NCBI GenBank assembly: GCA_946811695.1
Contig: OX328123.1
Location: 32,305,873 to 32,369,872, forward strand
Reading direction: 5' to 3'
Length of the DNA: 64,000 nt
Source of the DNA: Gonocerus acuteangulatus
Lineage: Eukaryota; Arthropoda; Insecta; Hemiptera; Coreidae
Part shown: piece by piece, positions 24,280 to 34,928 of the stretch
How the letters are laid out: each line of letters begins with the position of its first letter
Position numbering within the stretch: position 1 is the stretch's first letter
Notes under the pieces: generated by a model
Seen by the model: the letters and a program-made list of their open reading frames with translations, nothing else
The model's database searches: none
What the model was told of the DNA's origin: nothing
Made by a program: the position numbers and the translations under genes

Positions 24280-24794
24280 AATTCCCTGACGCAGGAGCTG
24301 CATAACTAAGAACATTCCTCCGAAGGTGGGTAGTGTACACAGCTTTCCTAAATAATTTAATTAAATTTAATATTAATTTACTTGAAATAAGCTATATCAA
24401 TAATAAAAATATGAATAGTTTTTCTCTTTTATATTTCTAATGAACTGATGAGGCAATAAACGGCAGAAACCGGATACAGACCTCATGTTCAGCGCTTCTA
24501 GTGGCAAAATTAAAAACTCCCAGCCGTTTTGGCGGTTTATTTCAATTTAAAATATTACAGAGTAAACTATTACTTCCACTGAACCGATTTAGATCATTTA
24601 AAAAAAAAAGAAGAAAATCTCTGCCTTTAGATATCTACGACATATACCACTTACACTACAAATGAAATTATGACCGAAAAATTAGTAATTTGAGAACAGA
24701 GTAAACTCCCCTTTCAAGTGGACCAACTCGTTTGTTAGGGAACGCTATAAACCAAGTTTCGTAACGAAAAAACAAAACCTCGGGTATCATGTTA

Positions 24795-24825
<31 letters not shown>

Positions 24826-24840
24826 TATAGATATATATAT
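24280..24840 (+). repeat. Partial copy of repeat family R
   Basis: It shows the R phrases in order: 'cgcaggagctgcataactaag', 'aaaccggatacag', 'gagtaaac' and 'cgtaacgaaaaaacaaaa', ending at an (AC)n run. It is diverged from the long copies at 46070 and 53372. Confidence 0.75.
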
Positions 24841-24842
24841 AT
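24795..24842. repeat. (AC)n then (TA)n microsatellite
   Basis: A CA run of about 28 bases, a short spacer, then ATAT, at the junction of the R copy and the fold-back element. Confidence 0.85.
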
Positions 24843-25134
24843 TTCCACTTGTTCTTTTGTCTTTTTTTGGCAGAGGGTCGATGAAGCAGAACACCATTTG
24901 TTTTTGTTTAACTATTTTATTTTATCTATTTTGCCCGACATGTTATGTATTACGCCTGACTCAAGCCGACGAGAGGACTTCCCGATAAGGAAAGCCCCTG
25001 AAGAGGTGCTAATTAATTAATTAATTAAGGCTCGAAATATGTCGGGCAAAATAGATAAAATAAAATAGTTGAACAATAACAAATGGTGTTCTGCTTCATC
25101 GACCATCTGCCCAAAAAACACAAAAGAACAAGTG

Positions 25135-25138
<4 letters not shown>
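24842..25138. mobile_element. Fold-back element with about 110-bp inverted arms
   Basis: 'tttccacttgttcttttgt...ggcagagggtcgatgaagc' on the left is matched inverted by 'gcttcatcgaccatctgcc...aagaacaagtggaa' on the right. The arms run through to 'gcccgacatgt' / 'atgtcgggc'. The central 80 bp contain CTGAAGAGG and CTCGAAA phrases and an (AATT)n stretch. It is flanked by microsatellites on both sides. A diverged relative lies around 55930-56060. Confidence 0.85.

Positions 25139-25174
<36 letters not shown>
25135..25174. repeat. (TA)n microsatellite
   Basis: About 38 bases of AT immediately after the fold-back element. Confidence 0.9.
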
Positions 25175-25177
<3 letters not shown>

Positions 25178-25189
25178 AGACCTCCAAAG

Positions 25190-25725
25190 GGGAAAGTAGG
25201 CCAAAAATGTAGTTTAACGCCACCGACCAAAGATTTCAGTCTCTCTCTGTTCCAGACATATGCCGTTCTGAAGGTTCTTTAGTAAAAAGCATGTTTTAGT
25301 AGTACAACTTTTTTCTACTATAATTTTCTCTACTTGTACACATTTTTTTTTTTTTTTTTTTTTTTTTTTTAGCATTTCATTAAATTTTTTAAAACACAAT
25401 TTGCTTTAATGGTCATGCACATCCACTGGTCTCAAGTATCTCATTCAAACCCCAATATCAATTGAAAATGTAGAAATGAATAAAAGCTTCTGGTTAGCAA
25501 CAACTCGCCGAAAATCTCTACTCTTCCAAAAGAAATCCCGCAAGGTGCCGAATCTCAAAAAAGTTGTAAAATGTTATCATCTTTCTAACGATGTATTCAG
25601 AACTGAGATTATCTCACAATTTTTCTTTCTCTCAGAGTTTCTCTAAAGAATCTTTAGAACGGCATATTTTTGGAACGGACTGAGATAGAAATGTGTGGTT
25701 GGTATTGTTTAATGAATTTTTTCTC
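25190..25725. repeat. Diverged copy of the CAGG-ended inverted-repeat element
   Basis: The left side ('ccaaaaatgtagttt', 'ccgttctgaaggttctttag') and the right side ('ctaaagaatctttagaacggc', 'gaaatgtgtggtt') are an inverted pair. They match the arms of the better-preserved element at 62080-62802. A 30-base poly(T) lies inside at about 25342-25371. Confidence 0.65.
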
Positions 25726-27393
25726 CCTGGAGTATTGTCATCATATCACAAGTTATATCAGAGAAAATTCGTTATTTATAAAAAAATAAAGTTTGCTGCC
25801 CAAAGTTTTTGGGATGCTATAAACACAGCGTACTTATCAATCTTTCGAAAATTCATTTCAGTTGGTAAAAAAAGGTTATTGCATTAATTTGGAAAAATAA
25901 ATTTTGAATATGTGTTTTAAATAATTTTAATATTTTTCCCCCTTTGTTTTAACGGCGCATCGACAAATATCAGCTATTAGCGCCGTAATTTTACTATTAA
26001 ACGAATTTTGATAATATTTTAAATGCAAAGAATAATGATAAGTTAGAATAGTGATAATTTTGTGAAATGAAGAAATTTTGTGAAAGGTTAATAAGTAGCT
26101 GTTTAGCTCCCGTATATATGATTGTGGAGTATCCCCGGGGAATCAATCAAAATAGATTCCGAGAGGATAGGTAGTTTCTTTGAGTCCACACCTAGATCTT
26201 GCAGGAAGTCTGTTTTGGAATTATCCCTCTTGCTTCAAACCATAGGCCTTCAATTATATATTTTCTTCGCCCGAATTTTTCTTGGAATGTTTCCTGGTAG
26301 AATTCTATACACTTTTTTTATAGATTCCTCTTTGTTCTAAATTAATTTCTTCCGCTTGCTGTGTATCGTTCGTCTCGTATCGCACTGTAGGGTCGATAAT
26401 GTACATGATTTGATGACATATTTCGTAAATGTCTTTATGAGTGTAATCTCAATAGCTCGGTTCCTTCGGAAAGTGCTAAATGCCCTGCCTTTTAGTCATC
26501 TTGTTTGGTTCTACAAGTCTCTCCCTATACGAAGGGCATTGATTTATAGCAATTTATAGAACATGAGCACATTCATACTTAAATTTGATTGAATATATGA
26601 ATTTTCCTTTCAAATCTTAATATATTGAAGATAAAAATGATTTTACGTCGATACATTTGCATTGTATCAATACAATGACTAAAAAAATTGAAAATCATGC
26701 TGCCTGAATTACCTGGATGGTAAACAGATGGCATGAGAGGAATAAAAAAAAGGCTATGTTCCAATGTTTTGTTTTGATATAAAACACGTTACGGTCTATG
26801 TACTATTTATTTTGCATGTCCACTTCTAGCAATAAGTACTTTAGCGTGAAATGGAGTTATTGTTAGAAGAGGCTACAAGAGTAATGGTCTTGTAAATCGT
26901 AAGGATTGGTTGTCAACCTTTGATGTACCGATATTACCGTGGTAGAATAGAGCCTACAGCAACAGGCACCCACACTACCCATGCTCGGGTGTATATATCT
27001 ATATATTTATTGTATGCTATAACGTAAATCCGAGTTGTTAGGCTTTATGGGGGGGGGGAGATAACCCTTTACGCGTCTTCTCTAAAGTGTGTCTATTCTC
27101 CGGGGATTTTTATATCTATTCCTCTATTTGTACCAACATTGGCTGGATGTTTACTGCGCATGAACTTGCCGGTTTATAGCCTTAGCTACGAGAACATATG
27201 TTATTGAGAACTGAAAAAGATTGAAGATGGGGAAACAAAAAAATTAAAATGCGAATACGCTGATTCGCAGAAACTGAGTCATTTCAGCACATTTCCATAA
27301 CGAATATTTTCACTAATTATTTAAAATTAGGTTATTAAAAAAAAATAACAAAATGATGCCATCGGTGTTAAACTCAATTGTAAGGTATGTATT
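25726..27393. other. Unassigned AT-rich DNA
   Basis: Only a fragment of the R-family end is visible, at about 26435-26480 ('atgagtgtaatctcaatagct', 'ccttcggaaagtgct'). No gene was recognised. Confidence 0.4.
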
Positions 27394-28356
27394 CAGGGTG
27401 TCCCAGTCTTAAACCAACAGATTTCGTATATCGATGGGGTCTCGAAAAGCGAAGTCAAAAAGTTCTTTGGCGATTTTCTCGTTTTTTTTTTCTTTTTTTT
27501 TTTTCTTTTTTTGGCAAATCCTGATTAATCGCTTAAACGAAGCGTTGTACGATACAACACATCAGTACAAAATGTGTAAATATTGGCGAGATCATGTTTG
27601 AATAACCCATCGGGTGGACATTCCACAGACGTACATTTTCTATCCGACGAACTGTGCGCGCGTGGCACGCAAAAACTGGAAAAAATAATCTCGGTTCACT
27701 TTTTTTTTTCTCATTTTAGTGTTACGCTTCACTTTACTTATAGGAAATTTGATTCCGACCAAAAACGTACCTATGAACATGGGTCCGGAAATGCATTCTA
27801 GAGGCGCTGGGGCTTTGAAACCTGCTAAAAACACGTTTCAAAAAGCTTCAAATGAAGGCCTGCACATTTTGGTGCCAAGGAATCTAATTGGGTCTATCTT
27901 CAATTTATTGGCGTAAGAAAAACGAGGCTTTTACACTCCAGCCTCTCCAAGAAGCATTTCCGGAATCTTGTTGATTAGGGAATTTTTGGCCCATTCTCGA
28001 CTTTCCTCTGAATAAATAAAATGCAAGTACCAATTAGCAAATTAGAATAACTGAATCATCACTGATTATTGAAGATAGAGCAAATGAATCTCCCGTGATG
28101 CGAATGTAGATTCCTTAGTACAGAAGTATGTAGCATTCAGTGGCCTACAACATTTATTTGAAGTTTTTCCCCTTTAACATTAACTGTTGAGAAGTTACCG
28201 GGATTTCGAGTCTTTAAAACGTGGTTTTTGGTGTTGTTTTTTAACTTCAGCGCCTCCTGAAAGCAATTCCGAACCCATGCTGAAAGGAACTATTTTGCTC
28301 AGAATAGAATTTCCTATAAGCTCCTTGAAGTGTAAACACTTATTTGGGCCACCCTG
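27394..28356. repeat. Inverted-repeat segment between CAGGGTG ends
   Basis: It starts CAGGGTGTCCCAGTC and ends GGGCCACCCTG. Inside, 27720-27850 ('cttataggaaattt', 'catgggtccggaa', 'aggcgctg') is matched in inverted orientation by 28195-28345 ('agcgcctcctgaaa', 'ttccgaacccatg', 'aatttcctataag'). The two copies are clearly related but diverged. No transposase frame was found. It may be one old element or two facing copies of a repeat. Confidence 0.6.
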
Positions 28357-28662
28357 CATATATATATGTATATATATACATACATACATTTACTCTCTTA
28401 TCTTGAACAGAGACTTTAGAAAATGTTACGCACAACTTATCCTATATGTCAAATGATAGGTTCCTATATGCAGTCCTGAACACTCTCACGACAGACTTCT
28501 AGACCAATGTATCATATATATAAAGCATTTTTGGCTTGGCCTTAAGAATAGCGTCAGCAAATGTTTTATAAAAGTCCAATTCACAAAAGATCAACAGCTC
28601 CTTACGCTATCGTCTTAACAGTAAAAAGCACCCACAGACGGTTAAACTCACACATACACTCA

Positions 28663-28663
<1 letters not shown>

Positions 28664-28730
<67 letters not shown>
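28664..28730. repeat. (AT)n microsatellite
   Basis: About 64 bases of pure AT. Confidence 0.97.
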
Positions 28731-28732
<2 letters not shown>

Positions 28733-28922
28733 AATTTTTATACATAGGAAATTTTACAAGATTCTTTAATTTTTTGACTGTATTCTTTCATTGCTGTAAA
28801 GCCTCAATATACAATTTTATTCTGAGGATATAGAGAACCCACTGGGCCCATATGGACTGGTCATTCAGAGTGAAGTGGAGATTGAGATTGCGGGTTTTGA
28901 TAACACAGAGGAATGTACGATC

Positions 28923-29210
28923 CTATGTGGGTGTTATTGCTGAGAAGTGTTGTCCAAACAGGATGCTGACTACGGGGCCTATCCTGGGCCTTCTCAATAG
29001 AGGCGTTTCGGTGGATTCCTCTTCGTCCTCAGCTCCTACAATACCTCTAGTCACAAAGACATTCCCTCCTCTGGGTCTCGCTATATCATAATACTGGGCC
29101 AGAATTTCAGACCTTTTCCCATATGACGTGGCAGCCCATGTATGATTAGGGTTTACCATAACCCCTATAACCCATCCATGAACGGATGTCCGCCAAAGAA
29201 AACCAAGTGC
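28923..29210 (-). other. Unrecognised GC-richer open frame, 95 codons
   Basis: The minus strand is open from 29210 to a TAG at 28923, with an ATG at 29159 (78 residues from there). The stretch is richer in G+C than its neighbourhood. It has balanced composition with an acidic patch (GAEDEEESTE) followed by basic and hydrophobic residues (LLRRPRIGPVVS). No family was recognised. An overlapping 79-codon plus-strand frame (28852-29091) is also unrecognised. It could be an old exon, but SINE sequence begins within its 5' part (about 29160 onward), which weakens that reading. Confidence 0.25.
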
Positions 29211-29276
29211 TCAAAGGTTTGATACCTATTCATAACTTGGCGCCAATAGCCCGGCGGTTGATATTCCGTAAAATGT
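29160..29276 (+). mobile_element. Diverged SINE with the shared tail
   Basis: The body 'ggatgtccgccaaag' leads to 'ggcgccaatagcccggcgg' and 'gttgatattccgtaaaat'. That is the same tail pattern as the 5S-derived SINE at 7612-7800. The head is too diverged to classify with confidence. Confidence 0.5.
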
Positions 29277-29314
29277 AATAAGTATATGCCTTTGGAATTG
29301 AATGCACAAGTTCT

Positions 29315-29460
29315 CGATGATTACGATGTAAAACATCGTCGAGCGTGGGATGTACTTAAATGGGTAACCGTCTGCGAAATCACTTGATGTTGACATTATA
29401 AACGGGTGGCAACCTTTAGAAAGCCTGGGTCAATTGCCCAGCACCTGTAATCCGTAAAAA
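29315..29460 (+). mobile_element. Diverged 5S rRNA-derived SINE
   Basis: 'aacatcgtcgagcgtggga' and 'gtacttaaatgggtaaccg' correspond to the A-box and C-box regions of 5S rRNA in the right order and spacing. A body with 'gggtggcaacctttagaaagcc' and the tail 'gcacctgtaatccgtaaaaa' follow. Confidence 0.7.
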
Positions 29461-29563
29461 TATATATATAAAATCACCCTACATAACATGCGTTTTTTTG
29501 AATATGATTTCCTCTGACTTGTTTTGCAGATTTCATGAAGGATAAACGGTTAGTATTACAGAC

Positions 29564-29628
<65 letters not shown>
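29564..29628. repeat. (TA)n microsatellite
   Basis: About 64 bases of AT between two 5S-derived SINE copies. Confidence 0.97.
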
Positions 29629-29634
<6 letters not shown>

Positions 29635-29730
29635 TTTTAAGTTCTATATTTTTCATTGTTTAAAAAACTGTTATTTTGCCAAATGCATATTTACACTTCT
29701 TTCTGTATTCGGAATGTCTCCTTAATCGCC

Positions 29731-29880
29731 AAGGCCGTAGCCATGTTGAATATACTGGTTCCCGTTTATTACCGAAGTTAAGCAACGTCGGGCGTGGCCA
29801 GTACCTGAATCGGTGACCGACCATTATAAAAGGGCGGCATCCTTCAGATAACCATGCCGTTTAAAATGTGCTAAAAGGTA
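29731..29880 (+). mobile_element. 5S rRNA-derived SINE
   Basis: It carries 'ccgaagttaagcaacgtcgg' and 'gtacctgaatcggtgaccg', near-identical to the 5S-like part of the copy at 7612. After this it is shorter: the region after GACCGACCA is partly deleted. It ends 'catgccgtttaaaatg'. Confidence 0.85.
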
Positions 29881-29965
29881 TCTCTTATCAGTAATCTTTT
29901 ATAAAAACACATTTTTAAGGCTATCAATATATTATAAAAATCAATATATTTTTCTTATTCTTTAT

Positions 29966-30096
29966 TTTTTTACGGCTAATCTGCTTTTTGGCCGCGCTAT
30001 TTACTATGCACCTCAAGAGGAAATCAATCCCTTATGCCCCACATTAGAATCCAGCGTGCTTGCCACCAGACCACGGAGAGACCCAGTTAACGTTTC
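29966..30096 (-). mobile_element. Diverged tRNA-derived SINE
   Basis: On the minus strand the head reads GGGTCTCTCCGTGGTCTGGT with an A-box-like GTGGTCTGGTGGC. The 3' end reads GCAGATTAGCCGTAAAAAAA, the same tail type as the plus-strand copy at 4294-4457. Confidence 0.65.
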
Positions 30097-31024
30097 ATCT
30101 CGGTAAGACTAAAAGAGAATATATATGTATTCTTTGTTGTCAGGTAAAAACATGGATATGATGAGGTTATGATATTTTCCTCACTTGAGATTCCGAGTTA
30201 AAAAATCGTTCGGTATTTTAGGACCGTCTCCATAAGGAAGTACTTTTTTTTCTTTGTCCCTCTTTATGTTTTGATCCTAATTCTCTAAAACATAAAGTAA
30301 GCATGTACTCAGCAATGCATTGTACCAAAACTACACAAATCCCTAAGTAAACGTTTTAACTGTCACGTGTTACGCCCATGTTGACCATGAGTCAACCGGT
30401 ATGCAGATAGAGATACCTATGTCGAATAGCAAGAAGAATGGAGTGACTGTTTTGAAATGACAATATTCCAATGAGCGGGTATGATTGAACTAGGTGTAAC
30501 GGAGATCTTCACGCCCTGTTACGCTACCAACCGCTTCGATACGCTCTTTCGGCATAACCATGTCATTCTACTCTTGTGTCAGCATCCTCTACGCGCACCG
30601 GCCTATGTGCACGCTTACAAATATCACATGGATTAACCTTAAAACCAAATATCTTTCCTAATAAATAGATTTCGCATACATTCTTACGAGATAACAAAAT
30701 GCTGACCGATCTAATTTTTAGTAATAGAACATTGAGCTCATCTTGGTCAGTTAAATTCTTCTTACAACATTGTTTATCTCCTTGGCGTTTTTCTGACACT
30801 TGGACATCTTTCAAAAGGTAATATTCTTCATTTTTAATGAAAGGCAATCACGTCAATTTTGTAAAAACAACCTTGTATTAGCATACAGAATTTGTTTCGG
30901 GCCTGCAAAGGCGCTTCCCTGATGGCGAATGGGCAAAAGCTCGGTAGATAACCAGGAAAGGTAGGAAAGAAAATGACACCCGCAGACAAACACTACTACT
31001 AAAACCATTGCCAAGTTGTGATTG

Positions 31025-31150
31025 GGGGTCTCCCGTGGTCTAGTGGCTAGCGCCTTGGATTCATAAGCGGGAGATGGTGGGTTCGATTCCCACCTCCGCA
31101 GTGTCACGAGTGTATGGGGTAAAAAATCAAAAATCGTATTTGTGTCTAGA
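31025..31150 (+). mobile_element. tRNA-derived SINE, best-preserved head
   Basis: GGGTCTCCCGTGGTCTAGTG and GGTGGGTTCGATTCCCACC give clear A and B boxes and a perfect T-arm (stem GTGGG/CCCAC). The seven bases that should form the acceptor stem do not pair with the 3' CTCCGCA, so this is not a functional tRNA. An open frame on the minus strand here (30853-31188) is only a translation of the SINE. Confidence 0.85.
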
Positions 31151-32734
31151 CTATTATTATTATTTTTTTCTGTTATTAAAAAACTCAAACATAAGAGAAA
31201 AAAGAAGTTTTGACTTAAGAAAATAATTTATTATAGTATAAAATTAAATAAAATGTATATGGGAACTTACATACGCTATTTGCGAACTTATAAAAATTAT
31301 ATAAAGAAATTTTACTAATAAAAAAACTTATTTCTTCTCAGAATCGCTTGATTGTAAGAAAATACTATCATTTTATTTAAAATTAAGTATGATAAAACTT
31401 TTGCTTTAATTTTGTAGCTAACTTTACTTAAATTTTATTTATTTAAATTTCAATTGTTACATATCTTACTTAAAGGTGACAAATATGGATCTGATGGGAG
31501 AAGAAGCATTTTCATTAAATCCATATTCGTATCAATACAAGAAGCAGTTAATGAAAGACACTGGCATATAACACCATGAATAATGCTTCAGATATAATTC
31601 TTAAGTCTGACCAATTTATGCAGTTAATTTCGGCATATTAATTGATTTACCATTGGAAAACATTTTCAAAATGGCCTAACTGATTATTAATGTTTTCTCC
31701 AGTCCATTAATATTGGCACTTAATTTTGGATTAAAAAATATGGGGGGCGGTTTTACCGTTGAAAGGGGAACTAAAAAAAGCTTTGGCGTATCTGCAAACT
31801 GTAAAAAACTTAGCTGCAAACTCTATTTGGTCCGGAGATTTCGTCTTTAACATGTCCCCAACTCGTCTCTTTCTTGTAGAGTATGATATTTCCACAAAAC
31901 TTACTTGCGCTCTTCCACGTGAAGGACCTGGTTGATAATTATCTCGTCCTCATATTTCAAAATCATTGTCAGGAAGTTTAATGTTTATACTCAGCCAATC
32001 TTCGTATTTTGCTTCGAATTTCCATGAAAACCTGTAACGGCGGTCCTAATTTTGTTGAATATCCAAGCAAAACAATGTAAATCAATTTTCTTATATTATC
32101 CTTAACTTTATCCTAACATTCAGATAAATTATATTCTTGCACGATTCTATCAAATAAAGCTTCGTATCAGGAGTTTTGTTCATTGCTGCGCCAGACGTCG
32201 TAAAGACTTCATTGGTTTTGAAAAAAGTTGAAAAAATGATGAGAATTCCATAAATAATTAAAACGCCATAACTTCACCACTTTTGCACTGTTGGCCAAGA
32301 TTAGTCAATTAACAATTCACTTAGGACTGACATTTGAACGAGTTAAAAGAAGAATGAATATGTTCAAGTAATAAGATTGGAACAACCAAAGTCAATATTT
32401 ACCAACCGAACCAGTTTTAATATTTGCATTGGTACCAACAATTCAGTTAATCCTTAGCTTTTAGTCTTTGTATTTATATTCTAATTTTGATGTTTTCTTT
32501 CTGTTCTAAGGTTCTGATTTTAATATTGACCATCAAAACTGTTTTTTTCAAACTTCATTTTTCTTATTTTTGAACACTGCTCGTGACACTGCACTCCGTC
32601 AAAAAAAAAAAAAAAAAAAAAAATTGCCTTTGAGGTGATAAGTAAAGAAATGATTGGGATTCGGCTAAGAAACACATTTTTGGCACGCTCTTTGGCAGAT
32701 TTATCCAGTACCTAGTGCCCACGGGATGGCGGAA
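31151..32734. other. Unassigned AT-rich DNA
   Basis: It ends with an A run of about 22 bases at 32601-32622. At about 32652 a short phrase 'gattgggattcggctaaga' matches the end of the H element (53060). No gene was seen. Confidence 0.4.
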
Positions 32735-32994
32735 CGTGGGCGTATGTAAGGGGGGGGCTAAGGGGGCTGCAGCCCCCCCCGAAATGTTGATTTAATCGTT
32801 AAAAATGTGCCATAAACCCCTTAAAATTAATTTAATTAGATCACTTAGTTCATAAAAAGTACTTTATTTTGGGTATGATAGCATTTTAGTTGGCTAACTA
32901 TTCCAAGTTCTAGATTGATAGTATCCCCGGAAATTGCCCAGCCTCCCCGAAATTTGCCCAGCCCCTCCCGAAATTATTTCCTATACACGCCCAA
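32735..32994. mobile_element. MITE of the GGGCGTAT family, diverged
   Basis: The left end GTGGGCGTATGTAAGGGGG and the right end CCTATACACGCCC are short inverted repeats. The interior ('aatcgttaaaaatg', 'tagttggctaactattccaag') is clearly homologous to the complete copy at 50559-50804. The right part has an extra tandem 'cccgaaatttgcccagcc' unit. Confidence 0.8.
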
Positions 32995-33860
32995 GTGGAG
33001 GAAGACAAGAATAACTTTTAGGTCACTAATCCATGGTTACCTAAACGTTATTGTGGTCTGCCTCTATCCCTTAGGGATTTGTTGTTGAAAGGGGCTGCCA
33101 AAAAGCATTCCGAAAAGTAATGCTTAGGGGGTTGGAAAATTTCCGGGGGGGGGGGGTTGGAAAAAAATTTCAAGCCAGGTCATCAGAGAATGTGAAGTTA
33201 TGTATTATATCTATTATGTAAAAAAGAATACAGGTTTTTGTATACCTACAAAAATTAGCTGACAATTTAAATAAATAAACCAGTAAAGGAATTTTCTTTT
33301 ACTCATTTCAGGAATATGGATTCCTGCCATAAATTTTTATTTATTAATTTTTTTTTTAATACATTCAGATAATTTGTATTTATTTCAGTTCAGTAACTTT
33401 TTAAGTATGTAGTTGATCAATTTTTGTCTGTGTCATTTGTGTTACATTATAGTTTTATTTATTGTTCAGGTAGTTTTTCAACTTACTTTTTATTTCCTTT
33501 GTGTTTTCATTAATTTCTATGTAGTAATTTCTGCGATAATTTTCTTTCCTTTTGCTTGTATCTATTATTTATTAATGTGGGTCGGATACGACCCATACGT
33601 TTATAGATGAGGGTTAATTAAAACACCTTATATTTAAATTAAAACACCTTATATTTGAATTAAAACACCTTTTCTTTTGGAGAACAGAAGAATATAATAA
33701 GAACATTTTTATTTTTATTTTAAAACTTGCTTCAAGTTGGTTAATTAATTATTTCGTTTTATTTTTCAGGTAAGAATTGCAGTGCTAATTGGTTACATTA
33801 ACGACTTATGCTGAGCAAATTATTAGTAAGTATACTTCATGTTTTCAATCATTCTTTCCA
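32995..33860. other. Unassigned DNA with a short tandem repeat
   Basis: 33120-33175 has G-rich phrases like the MITE interior. Otherwise nothing was recognised apart from the repeat at 33618-33677. Confidence 0.4.
33618..33677. repeat. 21-bp tandem repeat, three copies
   Basis: TTAAAACACCTTATATTTGAA recurs at 33618, 33639 and 33660. The last copy is diverged at its end. Confidence 0.85.
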
Positions 33861-33862
33861 AT

Positions 33863-33933
<71 letters not shown>
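33861..33933. repeat. (AC)n(AT)n microsatellite
   Basis: A short CA run passes into about 58 bases of AT. Confidence 0.95.
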
Positions 33934-33936
<3 letters not shown>

Positions 33937-34569
33937 AGTCTCTAAAAAGGTTATTGGTGATTATAGATTTAACTATATATGTGCAGGGTTACATCTTATG
34001 TGCGGATGAAGGAACTAGGGTGTTATTTATTCCCTCCGGTAAAAAGAAAACATTTTTTTAAAAAACGAAACAGACACAGCAAATGGTTACTAATATGACA
34101 AAAGTCGACAAAGGTATGACATGTGTTAAGGTGTTTGATACATGCTCTTCTTTTAGTACCTCAGGTTTTAAAAAAAGACACACGAGTTGTTATCTTTGTT
34201 CTATAAAGTAGTATACCATTCGTTTTAAAATTGTTTTATTTTATATTTTGTGCCATCACATCTTCTGACCTTCCATATTTAAAAAATGTCTTATAACTTT
34301 CTTTGGATTGAGTCAATAAAAAGTGGCACACAATCTCATTTTTTAATAACTTTATTAAAATCCTTTTACTCAACAAGTGTCGTAGCTTGAATTTTCACAG
34401 CCGCCTCTTCAGGGCCATTCTACCATAAACCAATAGGGAAATTCATACAATGTAGCTCTATGTTCCTGCAAGCAACAAAGACACCCTTGAAAATGAAGAA
34501 ACAATGGTTCGCCTTCCTGGCATCCATCAAACTCGAACATTTTCGTTTAACTAATCTAAATCTTCCTGA
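33934..34569. other. Unassigned DNA left of the LINE
   Basis: Nothing recognised. It ends with the target-site sequence repeated at the far end of the LINE. Confidence 0.4.
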
Positions 34570-34580
34570 TCTTTCTATCT
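34570..34580. repeat. LINE target-site duplication, 3'-end copy
   Basis: TCTTTCTATCT here is identical to 39831-39841. Up to two further T bases could belong to it but merge with the poly(T). Confidence 0.9.
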
Positions 34581-34599
34581 TTTTTTTTTTTTTTTTTTA

Positions 34600-34928
34600 T
34601 TTATTTGTTTAATGTGTCGTCAACCACTATGGGGTCATTAAGCACAAGATTATAGATGTTTATTTGTTTAATTGATTCTATTGGCGTTCCGCGAAATTAA
34701 CCAGAAAGAGGGGGGGAATGGAATTATAATTTTATTTGAAGGTTATTATTTCGGATGATTTCAATTTTAATGTTTCCTTGTTTACGATATTTTTGAGGTG
34801 ATTTAAATATTTAGATTATGATATTTGTTATGGTGTCACATATTTGATTATGTATTTATATTTAATTTATATTTTTAGATATTATTTATTAGTTCACTTG
34901 ATGTTAAAAATTCGAATAGCTTATTGAT
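34600..34928 (-). other. LINE 3' UTR
   Basis: The minus-strand end reads CTTAATGACCCCATAGTGG then TTGACGACACATTAAAC before the A tail. A related ending is seen on the tRNA- and 5S-derived SINEs of this window and, on the minus strand, at about 60003-60060. Confidence 0.7.

Noticed and set aside
30563..30847. 94-codon minus-strand frame ending CDICKRAHRPV
   Set aside because: The Cys-x-x-Cys could suggest a zinc-binding remnant, but no other metal ligands or family features are visible.
31025..31100. Possible tRNA gene
   Set aside because: The A and B boxes and T-arm are good, but the acceptor stem does not pair and the same head is repeated several times with retroposon tails. It is a SINE.
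30853..31188. 111-codon minus-strand frame
   Set aside because: It is the reverse translation of the tRNA-derived SINE plus flanking AT-rich DNA.
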